Positions 29,049 through 39,883 are shown, counted from the first letter of the stretch. The stretch: DNA of 64,000 nt from Merluccius polli (GCA_030340625.1 JAOPHQ010002055.1:7501-71500); one strand, 5' to 3'. Made by a program: numbers and translations. Notes: a model not told the origin generated them from the sequence alone.

Positions 29049-31746
29049 TACAGACAGGCAGAGAGCAGAATAGAGAGGAAGAGAGCAACATTTTGAAACT
29101 AAAGAACCAAAAAAACCCAACCTCCCTCTCTGCTCCCTTTCTACTCCCTCCCTCGTTTCACGTTTCTCCACCATTGACAAGTGTTGCATTTCACACACCT
29201 GCGATTGACAGGCGAGATAGACCCCGCCCCCCCTCCAAACTAATCAGGGCAGAGATTGCCCTGATTGTACAAAACCTCCCACCTACAGTCTGCAGCACCT
29301 TTTTAATAACAGCCGATGATAATAACATTGCGATGAACTCGACGTGTGCTTCGCATGCTTCCTCAGGTAAGTTCGGGATGGTGCTGCTGAAGAAGACCCT
29401 GCAGGTGCAGGAGCGCTACCCGTACCCCGTGAGGCTGGAGGCCATGTATGAGGTCATCGACCAGTCGCCGATGCGCAGGCTGGAGAAGCTGCGGCAGAAG
29501 GGCTTCGTCCAGAAGTGCAAAGGAGCCGGTGTGGAGGGTCAGGTGGAGGAGGGCGCACTCACAGGTGAAGAGAGAGTATCAGAAGAGACTCATGTTTTAA
29601 CTTTTCCATTATGCTATGCTGTTGGAGAGGCTGGGAGAGATGCTTAATATGGAAAGCCATAACCCAAGCCATAATCCACAGGTCTTTTGTAGAGCTTTTA
29701 TAGTAATAATATACCACTTTTAATGTTTCTACCTGCTAGGATGTAACATTTGTGACCCTATTTATCAAATGAAAAATGGAATGGTCAAAAGTACATCACC
29801 ATGGATGTGAAATATGAGATAAGATGAGATCCACTTTTTTGATTCCCCAGGGAGAAATTCATTTTCTCATGGCACAACAGAGGAACAAACACACAAACAA
29901 CCCCATAACAACACATTAAAAAACAGTACAGTACAGCAGATCATTAAGACAGGCAAATGAAATGGCTTGAGGATTTGTGTTCTCTGTATTTAACTGTCTT
30001 TCTGTAACTCTCCGACTGTAGCAGGTGCGGTCAACCCACCCATAGAGAGGAAACCAGAACGCAAGTTCCCCAAAAAACCAATAAGAAGACCCACCCAGCA
30101 CACCACTATGGCCACAACAACGACCACCACCACGAGACCCACCACAACCCCCACGAGACCCACCACAACCACCACCACTCGTGCGCCCATTACAACCACA
30201 ACCAGAGCAGCCACCACCACCACCACCAGAAGAACCACTACCATCCCCCCCAGACGACCCACTACCACTACCACCGCCGCCGCCACTACCACCCAGAGAC
30301 AGACGGCCAAGGCCCACACCACAGCTCACCACAGCTGGCTGCCGGCGCCCAGAGCCACTGTGGACCCCGACTCCTACGGCTACCCGGAGCGTGAGAGATC
30401 CCTCGCCAAGCCCACGCCGGCCGGAGATAACCGCACGGACAAGGGCGCCGGCGCCGGCGGGGAGCCCCACGGCCGCAAGCAGGCCGGCTCGGTTCCCGCC
30501 ACGCAGAGACCGTCCAAAACCAAGCCCGGCAAGAGGAAGAACGGGGGAGAGAAGGTTAGTCTGGGGGAAAGTGTAGTCCTTGAGTAAATAAGATCTTAAA
30601 TTGTTTTCCTCAGTCCTTTTAAAACGAAAGTAATAGCACAAGGATTTCAAGGGTTTGCGTCAACTTTTGAATCAAGGTTTTTTTTTCACGGGAAGGTTTG
30701 GGTTAAAGGCTTGAGGCATTTTCCGATAATTACTCTAGATTGTGTCGTATCTTCTCACATTGAATATGATACAATGAACAACTTACCTCTTATACTCCAC
30801 ATCAGATTGTAGTTGGTTGAATTTTAGCACTGTCACTTACACCGCACATCAAAATGTCTTTCTGTCTTTCATGTGTGTGTGTGTGTGTGTGTGTGTGGTT
30901 GTGTGTGTGTGTGTGTGTGTGTAGCTCCTGACCAACGAGTACGACGACAAACAGAAGGAGTTGAGCGCGCCCACGGAGCCGGAGGGCAACGCCGACCTGG
31001 GCCCCGCCAGGAAGGGCAAGGGGAAGCACGACAGGCACGACAAGAAGAAGAGGAAGAACGGCGACAAGGTGGCCAAGAAGGGCGAGCGGAGGGGGGGCAA
31101 GGCGGGCAAGAACGGCGGTGGAAAGAAAAACGGAAAATCCAAGTCGTCCAAACACTTGGAGAGGGAGTACCAGAAGCCGACCAAGAAGCCGTCCCCTCCT
31201 AAGGGATCCCTGGCCTCCTTCCTGGACTACTTTGAGAACAGGAGAAGACTGCTGGTGAGATGAGGTCATCGCAACATCACAGGAGACCCCGGCCCCACAA
31301 TGGCTCTCTGTTACAGCGGCTCACTGTTTAGCGGCCGGTCGAAAGCGACCGACGCACTGTCGCATAACCTTTTAATGCATAACATAGTGCATCCATTATA
31401 GCACACTCAGACACATGTTCCATGTTAACCGTGGATAGATATTGAACGTCTAGAACGGAGACAGACAGCCTTTGTATCGGCGAAAACAAATGGCGACACT
31501 GAAGAGTTTTCCCGGAGATGCACGCACGATGCATGGAAACCATTCTGCGTCTTTTTATCTAATCGGTGGCGAGGGGCGGGGTGGGAAGGCCCCCCCCCCC
31601 CCCCCCCCAGCTCCACCCCTCGCCTCGCCTCCTCTCCACTCCCTTCCTTCTCAGTCGAAAGTAAACACGTCTCCACAACGCGCACTACTGTTGCCGGCGT
31701 GTCTAAGCATGCGCACGTTTCCATTCCAGGGATAGTCCTGCATATG

Positions 31747-31782
<36 letters not shown>

Positions 31783-32932
31783 GTGTCGGCCTGACCGCTA
31801 ACTGACTGCCGTGCTCCTTTTCCTCCCTCTCCTTCCCCGCCTTGAAGCTGATTACATCACCCGGCGAGGACAGCGACATGTACATCCAGCAGAGGGACGA
31901 GTACCTGGAGGCGGTGTGCGAGATGGCGTTCAGGAAGGTCACCATCATCACCTTCTTCGGCGCCCTCACAAACTCCACCATGAAGATTGACCACTACCAG
32001 CTAGGTGTGTGTAGTAGTGGGCGGGTTTTAGAGTAGTCTCCCCTCTCTTGTCTTGTCTCTCGCCTCCTCTCCTCTGCTCTTCTCCTTTCCTCTCCTCTCC
32101 CTTCCTCTCCTCCTCTCCTCATCTCCTGTCCTCCCTTCCTCTACAGCTATACTTCACCGCCTACCTGAATTTAAACACCATCCAGCTTATGGGGGAAAAA
32201 ACGCCGAAACCGATGTTGTTTTCTCCCTCCCCGTTCTCACTACCTCATCATACAGAGACACTCGTGAGATCCTAATTTCAGGCTCTAACCCTCGCCCAGT
32301 CGGGATGACATAAGACAACTAGGACTATGTCTCGGCCGCTCAAGCTACTGTTTCTTATTATCCGAAAGTGCTGTATATACAGGGTGTAGTGTTCCAACCA
32401 TACATATACACACACACACACACACACGTAGCCATTACATTAAGTGCCATCACAAACATGGCACCAAACTCTATAACCAACATGAAGTGCGGAGACAGTT
32501 CACAAATCACACGCCCCCAAACCCACCCACGCAAAATACACACACTGCGACTGTGAGGTCATCACACAATTATGAAGGTTTTTCAAAGCCCCTCTTTTAT
32601 TAACTTGCTCAAAGCAACTTGTTCAGAAGGAGCAAAACCGCCGCCCGTTTTTTTTTTACAACATGTGCTTTCTCGTTTTATTTTCTAAGCAGACACACTG
32701 TGTTTGGGGACATTTTATGATCGAATTAACCCCCCAGGCCATGGTTAACACACGGTACGTGTGTTAATGTCAGGATATTTTAGCCCATTTCAAAAAACTT
32801 TTATTCGCCTGTCGCGTCACACCGACAACAGGCTTCTATCCAGACAGCATGCTGGAAAAAACACCGAGGTAAAGTCACACACCCACACGCACGCAAACAA
32901 ACGCAGGCATGCACACGCACACACCTAAAAGC

Positions 32933-32969
<37 letters not shown>

Positions 32970-33060
32970 CACCCCTGGACTAGACTCACAGGGCTCTTGC
33001 ACGCTTGTTCCACTCACCTCTCCCTTGCTGTGTGTGTGTGTGTGTGTGAGTCTGTGTGAC

Positions 33061-33099
<39 letters not shown>

Positions 33100-33924
33100 A
33101 ACTCTGATTTTAGTTTAACCCCATATAAACCCAATTTACGGTCAATCTCTGCGCTGTTAGGCCAGCCTTCGTCCCAATAAAAGCTGGCCCTAGGTATTGA
33201 TTCACTTTTTAATTGGATGTACTTTATGGTTGAACCTTTTAAGGAAAGATTTCTTAGAACTGCTATAATGGAGATTTTGTTCTACCATTTCCAAGTTTTT
33301 ACCATGCGTGTGTGTGTTTTGCCATAGTTTATACAATAAAATGCTGTAGTTTTATTGCTGCTATTATTTTTATTTGACTGTTGAACTATGGCTTTAATTT
33401 AATGTCACACACATTAACATGCAAGTTCATGGATTCATGTTTTTTTCACATGCAATTCAAGACGAGATGCATTATCAAGCTGATCCGCTAGGATTGCGGA
33501 TACAAGTCATCCATCTCTTTCTCCCTGACTCACGCTCCCCCAATTCACAAACATCTGCAATCTCTTACACATAATGGACATGGTGTGTTGTCTTTCCTGC
33601 CCCCCCCCCCCCCCCCCCCCCCCAGAGAACGATAAGCCAATGAAGGGCATGCGTCAGGAAGACCTGGTGAACCAGGATCTCATCACGGAGCTGAGGAAGG
33701 AGTTCGGCATGATCCACAACGACTTCCACATGGTCCTCACCGACACGGACATGAGAGTCAAGGTAACGCCGAGACCTCTGTTGTCCGCCAACAATTTAGG
33801 CCCGAGGAAATGACTTCCACCGCTCCATTAGATGCTAAAATATTTAGACTTTTGTTTTTGTTGTTGTTGACATGGCACAGGGTTGGATTACCTCGACCCG
33901 CTGGCTGCACTCATGTGTCACGTA

Positions 33925-33982
<58 letters not shown>

Positions 33983-34664
33983 GTTAAGATACCGTTGAGT
34001 CCCTCACCCTTGACCTTAATCTTGCCGCTAGCTAGGTATTCGTCATTGCACAAGCTTAGAGCATCAATAACCAATCAATCCATCGATAATCAAGAGATAA
34101 CATTTGTTTGGATACCTTAGAACAGTGATTTTCAACTGGTGGTTATTTGAGTGGGTCGCAGAGCATACGCCAAATCTTCATCTTTAGAAAGAAGTCCATG
34201 ACTTATCTCGTGTTTCAATGTTATTCATGGTTCAATGGCTGACTATTTCATGGAGTTCAGCCACAATTGTTGCAGCTTTTTGTTCGCTCCATGTTTTTTA
34301 ACAGTACATGAAGGCGTTGTTGATTACTGCAATATTGGTGAATGCATTTTTCATTTTTGGGTCGTGACCTAATGACTAATGACACACGTGGGTCTGGAGG
34401 CGAGACCAGTTGGGAGCCACTGCCTTAGGAATCCTAAGGCAGAAAGATTAGATTGGATTAGTTTGGGGAGTTTGAGAAACACCTGCCTCCAGAAGAGACC
34501 CTCTGGTGTGTTGCAGTGTGTTAAAGTCTTCACTCTGTCATCACCTCTGCTTATAGTAATGTAATTGGTTGTAATATACGGCGATCAGCATTCTCCAGAC
34601 TTTCGTGAGTGGTGAACCCGTCCCTAATCCTATCTGCTACTTTTTCTCTCCTTTTTTTTATTCC

Positions 34665-34714
<50 letters not shown>

Positions 34715-35129
34715 GTTCTCTCTCTCTGTCTGTCTCTCTCTCTCTCTCTCTCTTGCTCTCTTCTCGGACCCATCCTTACTCTGTCAGCGTCCTGCCTCAG
34801 CAGTTTTATTACATGCAACGCTGTTTTTATTCACACACCCCATTTGCCCAACATCTGTGTATGCATATGTGTGTGAGTGTGTGTGTGTGTGTGTGTGTGT
34901 CTGTGTGCGCGCCAGGGTAAATCACCAGGCTGTTTTTCAGACAGATTCAACAAAGACCCTGGTGTTTGGGCTGACTGCTGACAGAAGCAAAGACAGGGAA
35001 GTCTGTTAAAGTACAGGGCAGTGGGTGGAGGAAGAGAGCAGAGAGACACTGGGAGAGAGAGGGAGAGACAGATAAAGAGAGAGAGCGAGAGAGAGCGAGA
35101 GAGAGACAGAGAGAGAGAGAGAGAGACAG

Positions 35130-35186
<57 letters not shown>

Positions 35187-35323
35187 GAGAGAGTTCAGGA
35201 AAGAGGGGCTTGAAAGAGTTCAATGACCACAACAGCATAGTCAGCATATCCACGAGAAGGTGGGCTTCTGTGTGTACATACGGTTGCTTGAGTATATTTA
35301 AGTGTTATTCAGTGGGATTCAGT

Positions 35324-35362
<39 letters not shown>

Positions 35363-36448
35363 CAGTGGTCTGCATGTGTGAGTCTATGTTTAGGCATGTG
35401 TCTGTCTGTGTGTTTATATGTGCTGCTGAGTATCTCAAAGAGGCTTTTCATGCCGGGATGGCTTTCGGTCAAAGTGAAGGCGACACTGGGTTATGCCGGG
35501 CCAGAGCACTTTGATGTTACTGTCAAGTTACTGTCAAGTCGAGAATGTTTTGGGTGCCGCAATACCAGACACCACAAAGAGACGTAAGGCAAAAATATTC
35601 GTTTTTTTTATCAGTGCATTCAAACCATTTCATAGCGCGTTGTTAGTCTCTCACACAAACATCCAGAATGAATTGTGACTTGTTGACTCTTTGTTTCTTC
35701 CTCTCACGTCTTTCGAAGAAACCCGCGACACGGTGAAACCGCATTCTGTTTTTTCCCCCGTTCCCCCCCTCCGACAGCAATCCTACGAGGTTCCCATCAC
35801 CATGAAGGCCGTGTTCAACTACGTCGACACCTTCTCCTCGCGCGTCGGCGAGCTGGAGCAGCAGAAGAGGGCCGGCGTCGAGTGCAAGAAGGACGACAAG
35901 CCGCGCTCGCTGGAGAACTTCCTGTCCAGGTGCGCGCTCTCCGCCTCCGCCGCCGCCGCCCGCTGTACCGCTGTAATGACCGTATAAACGGAGGAGTGTG
36001 AGTGCGCTGACAATCACCGCGAGGGCATACATTTCCCAGCATGGGTGGACCCCCATTAGGAATCCAATCCCTATCCCTGATGGACTTAATGCCGCGCTCT
36101 GCCGGTTGAGCTAGACAGGACCACAGAGTCCGCTCTGTGGCGGCGTAGCGTTGGTGGTCGTCTAATCGTTGTATCTTGTAGTTCCCCGTGTACATCTGCT
36201 GCTCCCCTCCACACCGCACACCACCAAGCCCCGATATGTGCTGTTTATGAGGTCTACTTGATATATAATGGTGGCCTATTGGTGTCTAACCCTAACCCTG
36301 TTGCGTGTGTGTGTGTGTGTGTGTGTGTGTTTGTCTTTGTGTCGCATACATCTGCTGCTCCCCTCGACAGCACACACCACCAAGCCCCAATATGTGCTGT
36401 TTATGAGTTCTACTTGATTTATATCAGTGGCCTATTGGTGTCTAACCC

Positions 36449-36526
<78 letters not shown>

Positions 36527-39500
36527 GTGCGTGTGCGTGTGCGTGTGTTTGTCTATGTTTGTGTTGCATGCATGTTAAACAAAACATACACCACAGTGTT
36601 TTCCCCCCTCCAATCGATTCATTGCGGTGACACATTTTCCCGAGCGGTCTAAAACAGGCAGGCTGTTGTTTGTTTCCATGGAAACCCAAATTCCATTTTG
36701 ATGACAGCAGAGCGCCCAACAGAGTTTCCACCAAAATTAGGGGTTGTCATTCGCTGCCGCATACAAGATGAGCTTATTCTGGTCCGTGAGCAGGGTCCAA
36801 AATTAACGTTTTACCTGCCAGAGTGGAAAAATGTACCGGCCAAGCAGTAGGCAATTGTTTCAATGTAACCCTGCATTTGTACCCGTCAAATGGTCAAATC
36901 TATCAGCCGTTGGCTGGTCGGCGGTGATCATTTGGCCCCTTCTTTGGTTCAGGCCTTTGGCTGCTATTAACACAACACTTGCATCTCATCTCAACTTCCC
37001 GGATGCTGGCAGGTTCCGCTGGAGACGGCGTCTGTTTGTGATCTCTGCCCCCAACGACGAGGAGTGGGCATATCAGCAGCAGCTCTACGCCCTGACCAGC
37101 CAGGCCTGCAACCTGGGTGAGTCATTAGACACCGACCAATCACAGACAGCCAACGACCGATCACTTACCAATCACTAGCTAATCACCAACCGATGACCAC
37201 CCATAGATGTACCGCAATGGTCGTATCCGTCCGTGCAGTCACTGGAAAGATTTTGGTGTATTTATTGAAATGCCTCTCTGCTATTAACTTATTATTAAAA
37301 TTTGCTGATTTTTTTTAATGATTGACTTAAAGTTGAGCCCGAGGTTAAGTTGTCGGGGCCAGATTGTGACTCGGACCACTAGAGACCACATTGATATATG
37401 CACATATCCACTGGGAGCGCTTGATAATAAGGAATGTTTTTGTTTACTGCAGCTGTACATATGTTCTTGCAATCAAACTGTGTGTATGTGTGTGTATGTG
37501 TGCATGTGTGTGTGGGTATTCCCCTAAAAACAATGTTTATGCAGGGCTGCACTGTATCAGGATAGCCCACAACCTTCGTTGAGAATATTTTTTTTGCACC
37601 ATGCCAAAAAGTTGCCTTTTCCACAATAAGACTTCAATGTTATTACATTGACATTTGTGTAAAGCTGCTGTAAGCCTTACAAACGGTTTGGTAAGAAACA
37701 TGCAGTCTGTGAGCATCCTAGAATAAACCATAGAATAAACGTCTTACTCAAGGCCGCTATGTTATTGATGTATATCATTGTATTTATAGTATGTTGACAC
37801 ATCTGCTCCCTAAGCACGTATTTTCCCCATGTGTTCCAGGATTATTAGTCATTTGAGGGAAAGAACCTAGCTAGCCTTGCTTATCAGCAGTGTGTGTGTT
37901 TCCCCCGCCGTGTTGCTCTTGGCTGGGCCTGCACCCTGGGCTGCTACCCTCCCTCCTACCCTCCCTCCCTCCCCCACTCCCTCCTACCCTCCCTCCCCCA
38001 CTCCCTCCATCCATCCCTCCCTCCCTCCCTCCCTCCCTCCCTCCCTCCCTCCCTCCCTCCCTCCCTCCCTCCCTCCCTCCCTCCGTCTCTATAGCCAGAC
38101 AAAGGCCTGCCCGGCTGACTGCACTGTGGGCCAGGAGGGTCTGATCACAGTTTGCAGACTCTCACCTCACAGTAAAGTCCATGAGGTTCTCAGCTCTTGC
38201 TTGACTATGGTGATCTGTAATACCGGCACGCCTCTGCCGTTCGTTGGCCTTGCGCAGACCTTTGTAGGTATATCTCACCCAAAACTAGCAACTATTGTTT
38301 GCGTTTCGCGCTGAACTTGGCATGAACTCGGTGGTTCCAGGCTGCAGGGGTGTCCTCCACCCCTGCAGCCTGGAACCACTTGCAGACGGTTTCTCAGTTA
38401 GATGAGCTGATCCCGATTAGGGAATGTGGTTTGGAGGCAAATTCAGTTGGAACATGAAATTGCTTCCTGAACTCGATCTGTTTCCTCCTGTCCGTCTTTT
38501 TAGGCATATGATTCTGTGCGTCACTAAATGTTTGCTTGTATGTTGTGCATAACACTGTACTGCTGCTATCTTGGCCAGGGCTCCCTCGAAAGAGAGCTCT
38601 TGTAGTCTCAAGAGCTCTCGTGGGACTCACTTGGTTAAATAAAGGTTTAATTATATTATAACTTCTCAGGAGGTTGTTAGGAAGGATGCAGCTGGCTGGG
38701 CTGGCCTCTGCGCCTTTTTCTGTCTTTTCTAGAGTGCGGTAGATATGTGATTGTGATTTTTGATGTTTGCACTCGGTGTTATGGCATCTCCATGGCAACG
38801 CAGGTCTGCGGCACATTTCCATTTTGAAGCTGGTCGGCACCGAACAACAAGACATGGGCGGCGTCTTGGAGCTGTACCCGATTAACGGTAAGAACCGTTC
38901 CCGACATTTGTGTCACCGTGGATCGGCCTCAACAGAAATATAAATGTACCTGCATGCAAACACACACACACACACACACACACACTGCCACTGTATTTAT
39001 TGACTGAAAGGTTGGCTAAACTTTGCTCAGCGCTACAGGCGGCCACAGTTTTACCTTCCGTTAACCCCCCCCCCTCTCTTTGCTGGCCACCATATTTACT
39101 CTCCACATTTAAGCAAACCCAGCGCTTCAACACCCCCCCCCCCCCCTCCTCCCCCACCATGGGGGAGTCTCTATTTAAACCGGCAGCCACCCTTCATCGT
39201 GTCTTAACTTCATGTGGCCTGAGGTTGCTTCACCTTTGATCATTTCATAGGCCGACCGCATTAAAAAACGTACGTAGATGGGTTCTTTTCATGGCGCCGC
39301 ACAGCTGTGTAAGCATGCGTACCGCTGCCGTCGGGGCGAAAGGTAGCGAGATGGAAATGCGATAGTTTGGACTTTTTTTCATTTCGCACGTCCTGCCACC
39401 GTTTAACACCTCACGACGAAGCTGTTTCCCTATAGTTACACATAGCTATCCGCTTTCCTCTTTCTGAATTGAGGTTTCATCAACGTTTTCCCCTAAATCC

Positions 39501-39883
39501 CCTCCCTCCCGCTCCCTCTCTCCCCCCCTCCCTCCCTCACCACCACCTCTCCTCCCGCAGGCAGCGCCACGGTGGAGCGCGAGGGTCTGTCGGCCACCTT
39601 GGTGACGGACATCAGGAACTACTTCCAGGTCAGCCCCGAGTACTTCTCCATGCTGCTGGTGGGCAAGGACGGCAACGTCAAGTCCTGGTACCCCTCCCCC
39701 ATGTGGTCCATGGCCATCATCTACGACCTGGTGGACTCCATGCAGCTCCGGCGGCAGGAGATGGCCATCCAGCAGTCGCTGGGCATGCGCTGCCCCGAGG
39801 ACGAGTACGGCGGCTACGGATACCACCAGCACGGCTACGACCACGGCTACCAGGATGGCTATCACCAGGGTTACGGTTACTAA
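28192..39883 (+). CDS. ccdc80: ccdc80: secreted CCDC80 (DRO1/URB) protein, complete, ten exons
   Basis: CCDC80 is a secreted, heparin/matrix-binding protein linked to cell adhesion, adipogenesis and growth restraint. Ten exons join without phase error to 2499 nt (832 residues plus stop); the human protein is about 950. The first about 21 residues (MLGKVLLIIVALASLLTWTG) form a signal peptide. Three DUF4174 (P-DUDES, peroxiredoxin-like) domains follow: about 78-205 (NRVLVISAPHESDGYY), about 505-640 (RRLLLITSPGEDSDMYIQQR) and about 664-810 (RRRLFVISAPNDEEWAYQQQ). Between the first two lie a Thr-rich mucin-like stretch (about 255-330) and a Lys/Gly-rich basic stretch (about 430-490). The tail is Tyr/Gly/His-rich. 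Start: the only ATG before a signal sequence, context ccaacaATGC. Teleosts have ccdc80 paralogues; high identity in all three domains favours ccdc80 itself, but this is not proven. Confidence 0.95.
28676..29366 (+). other. ccdc80 intron 1
   Basis: Poly-C and CA repeats (28752-28799, 28894-28934) and a CAGA repeat (about 29010-29058). No gene. Confidence 0.6.
29367..29564 (+). CDS. ccdc80: ccdc80 exon 2 (end of first DUF4174)
   Basis: 198 nt, phase 1 at both ends. Encodes KFGMVLLKKTLQVQERYPYP, VRLEAMYEVIDQ and KGFVQKCKGAGVEGQ, closely matching vertebrate CCDC80. Acceptor cttcctcag, donor gtgaag. Confidence 0.96.
29565..30924 (+). other. ccdc80 introns 2 and 3 (around exon 3)
   Basis: Intron 2 (29565-30024) is AT-rich with no repeat of note. 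Intron 3 (30555-30924) ends in a GT repeat (30873-30922) that forms the acceptor tract. Confidence 0.6.
30025..30554 (+). CDS. ccdc80: ccdc80 exon 3 (Thr-rich mucin-like region)
   Basis: 530 nt. Long runs of Thr with Arg/Pro (TTTTTTTRPTTTPTRP and similar) suggest dense O-glycosylation. The rest is low-complexity Gly/Ala/Lys. The acceptor ctgtagcag offers two adjacent AGs; the second keeps the phase. Human CCDC80 also has a Thr-rich region here, but the sequence is poorly conserved. The Thr codons (ACC, ACA, ACT, ACG) are mixed, so this is a selected protein repeat and not one pure microsatellite. Confidence 0.93.
30925..31254 (+). CDS. ccdc80: ccdc80 exon 4 (Lys-rich linker, start of second DUF4174)
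   Basis: 110 codons, phase 0 at both ends. Begins LLTNEYDDKQKELSAPTEPE, continues with a basic stretch of Lys/Gly/Arg, and ends EYQKPTKKP, SLASFLDYFENRRRLL. The acceptor is gtgtgtgtag: the GT repeat runs right up to the AG with no ordinary pyrimidine tract. Confidence 0.95.
31255..31847 (+). other. ccdc80 intron 4
   Basis: Contains a poly-C run (31590-31608) and a GT repeat (31748-31779). No gene. Confidence 0.6.
31848..32004 (+). CDS. ccdc80: ccdc80 exon 5 (second DUF4174)
   Basis: 157 nt. Encodes LITSPGEDSDMYIQQRDEYL and NSTMKIDHYQL. Acceptor cgccttgaag, donor gtgtgt, a weaker donor than usual. Confidence 0.95.
32005..33625 (+). other. ccdc80 intron 5
   Basis: A TCCTC-rich pyrimidine block (32045-32145), CA and GT repeats (32408-32428, 32935-32965, 33065-33098) and the terminal C run (33600-33623). 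No gene. Confidence 0.6.
33626..33762 (+). CDS. ccdc80: ccdc80 exon 6 (second DUF4174)
   Basis: 137 nt. Encodes ENDKPMKGMRQEDLVNQDLI and HNDFHMVLTDTDMRVK. The acceptor is an uninterrupted C run of about 24 bases followed by AG. Donor gtaacg. Confidence 0.95.
33763..35777 (+). other. ccdc80 intron 6
   Basis: Holds a CA repeat (33928-33979), MITE family A copy 2 (34115-34430), a CT repeat (34672-34755), a GA repeat (35055-35194) and a GT repeat (35327-35360). No gene. Confidence 0.6.
34115..34430 (+). mobile_element. hAT-like MITE, family A copy 2
   Basis: CCTTAGAA (34115-34122) and CCTTAGGA (34423-34430) form an 8-bp duplication with one change. The 300-bp element has ends CAGTGATTTTCAACTGGTGG and, in reverse complement, CAGTGGCTCCCAACTGGTC. 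The interior matches 55041-55365 (agcatacgccaaatcttcat, gttgcagctttttgttcgc, acagtacatgaaggcgttg). Confidence 0.85.
35778..35929 (+). CDS. ccdc80: ccdc80 exon 7
   Basis: 152 nt. Encodes QSYEVPITMKAVFNYVDTFS, a helical linker (RVGELEQQKRAG) and SLENFLSR. The helical stretch is the basis of the coiled-coil name. Acceptor ctccgacag, donor gtgcgc. Confidence 0.95.
36040..36122 (-). mobile_element. tRNA-like head of a SINE (degenerate)
   Basis: On the minus strand TAGCTCAACCGGCAGAGCGC resembles a tRNA D-arm (A box) and GGGATTGGATTCC a damaged T-arm (B box) at nearly tRNA spacing. The anticodon arm does not fold well, so this is not called a tRNA gene. Fish SINEs often keep such heads. Confidence 0.45.
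36191..36530. repeat. 156-bp tandem duplication with GT repeats
   Basis: tacatctgctgctcccctc begins at 36191 and again at 36347. Both copies continue with caccaccaagcccc.atatg, gtggcctattggtgtctaac and a GT repeat. The copies differ by a few percent and in repeat length. Confidence 0.9.
36791..36950. mobile_element. Partial MITE related to the 7442 element
   Basis: cagggtccaaaattaac matches the right end of the 7442-7607 element in reverse, and cagccgttggctggtcgg matches its interior. The other end is not clear. It lies 60 bases before ccdc80 exon 8. Confidence 0.45.
37013..37116 (+). CDS. ccdc80: ccdc80 exon 8 (third DUF4174)
   Basis: 104 nt. Encodes FRWRRRLFVISAPNDEEWAY and QQQLYALTSQACNL. 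Acceptor atgctggcag, donor gtgagt. Confidence 0.96.
37945..38083. repeat. (CCCT)n microsatellite
   Basis: About 30 CCCT/CCTC units, the last 70 bases without interruption. Confidence 0.95.
38331..38379. repeat. Perfect 22-bp inverted repeat
   Basis: 38331-38352 (GTGGTTCCAGGC...GGGGTG) is the exact reverse complement of 38358-38379, with loop TCCTC. The right arm is the start of the LINE coding remnant, so the palindrome marks the 5' junction of that insertion. Confidence 0.92.
38358..38672 (+). mobile_element. 3' end of a LINE (Rex1/L2-like), 5' truncated
   Basis: A frame starting at 38368 reads AWNHLQTVSQLDELIPIREC then a short tail and stop, typical of the C-terminus of fish LINE ORF2. 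It is followed by the familiar 3' tail: atcttggccagggctccctc, gggactcacttggttaaata and aaggttta. Clade assignment is from memory. Confidence 0.7.
38804..38887 (+). CDS. ccdc80: ccdc80 exon 9 (third DUF4174)
   Basis: 84 nt. Encodes GLRHISILKLVGTEQQDMGG and VLELYPIN. Acceptor ggcaacgcag, donor gtaaga. Confidence 0.96.
38888..39560 (+). other. ccdc80 intron 9
   Basis: A CA repeat (38959-38986), two poly-C runs near 39065 and 39131, and a C/T-rich acceptor tract. No gene. Confidence 0.6.
39561..39883 (+). CDS. ccdc80: ccdc80 exon 10 (third DUF4174, C-terminus, stop)
   Basis: 323 nt including TAA. Encodes the very conserved NYFQVSPEYFSMLLVGKDG, VKSWYPSPMWSMAIIYDL and RRQEMAIQQSLGMRCPEDEY, then a tail of GYGYHQHGYDHGYQDGY type ending at Tyr. 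Acceptor cctcccgcag. Confidence 0.97.

Larger units (their letters stand above)
35930..37012 (+). other. ccdc80 intron 7
   Basis: Holds a tRNA-like SINE remnant (36040-36122, minus), a 156-bp tandem duplication (36191-36530) and a partial MITE (36791-36950). No gene. Confidence 0.6.
37117..38803 (+). other. ccdc80 intron 8
   Basis: Holds a CCCT repeat (37945-38083), a 22-bp perfect hairpin (38331-38379) and the 3' end of a LINE (38358-38672). No other gene seen. Confidence 0.6.

Noticed and set aside
30108..30587. The Thr-rich stretch of ccdc80 as a simple ACC/CCA repeat with no coding role
   Set aside because: Phase, splice borders and the matching position of a Thr-rich region in vertebrate CCDC80 support real coding sequence.
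36040..36122. tRNA gene on the minus strand
   Set aside because: D-arm and T-arm resemble a tRNA, but the anticodon stem and acceptor pairing fail; treated as a SINE head.
36283..36299. Telomere-like taaccctaaccctg
   Set aside because: Only two units, and part of a larger duplicated segment; not an interstitial telomere array.
38417..38855. Minus-strand open frames of 64 and 153 codons
   Set aside because: They are antisense to a LINE 3' end and ccdc80 exon 9.
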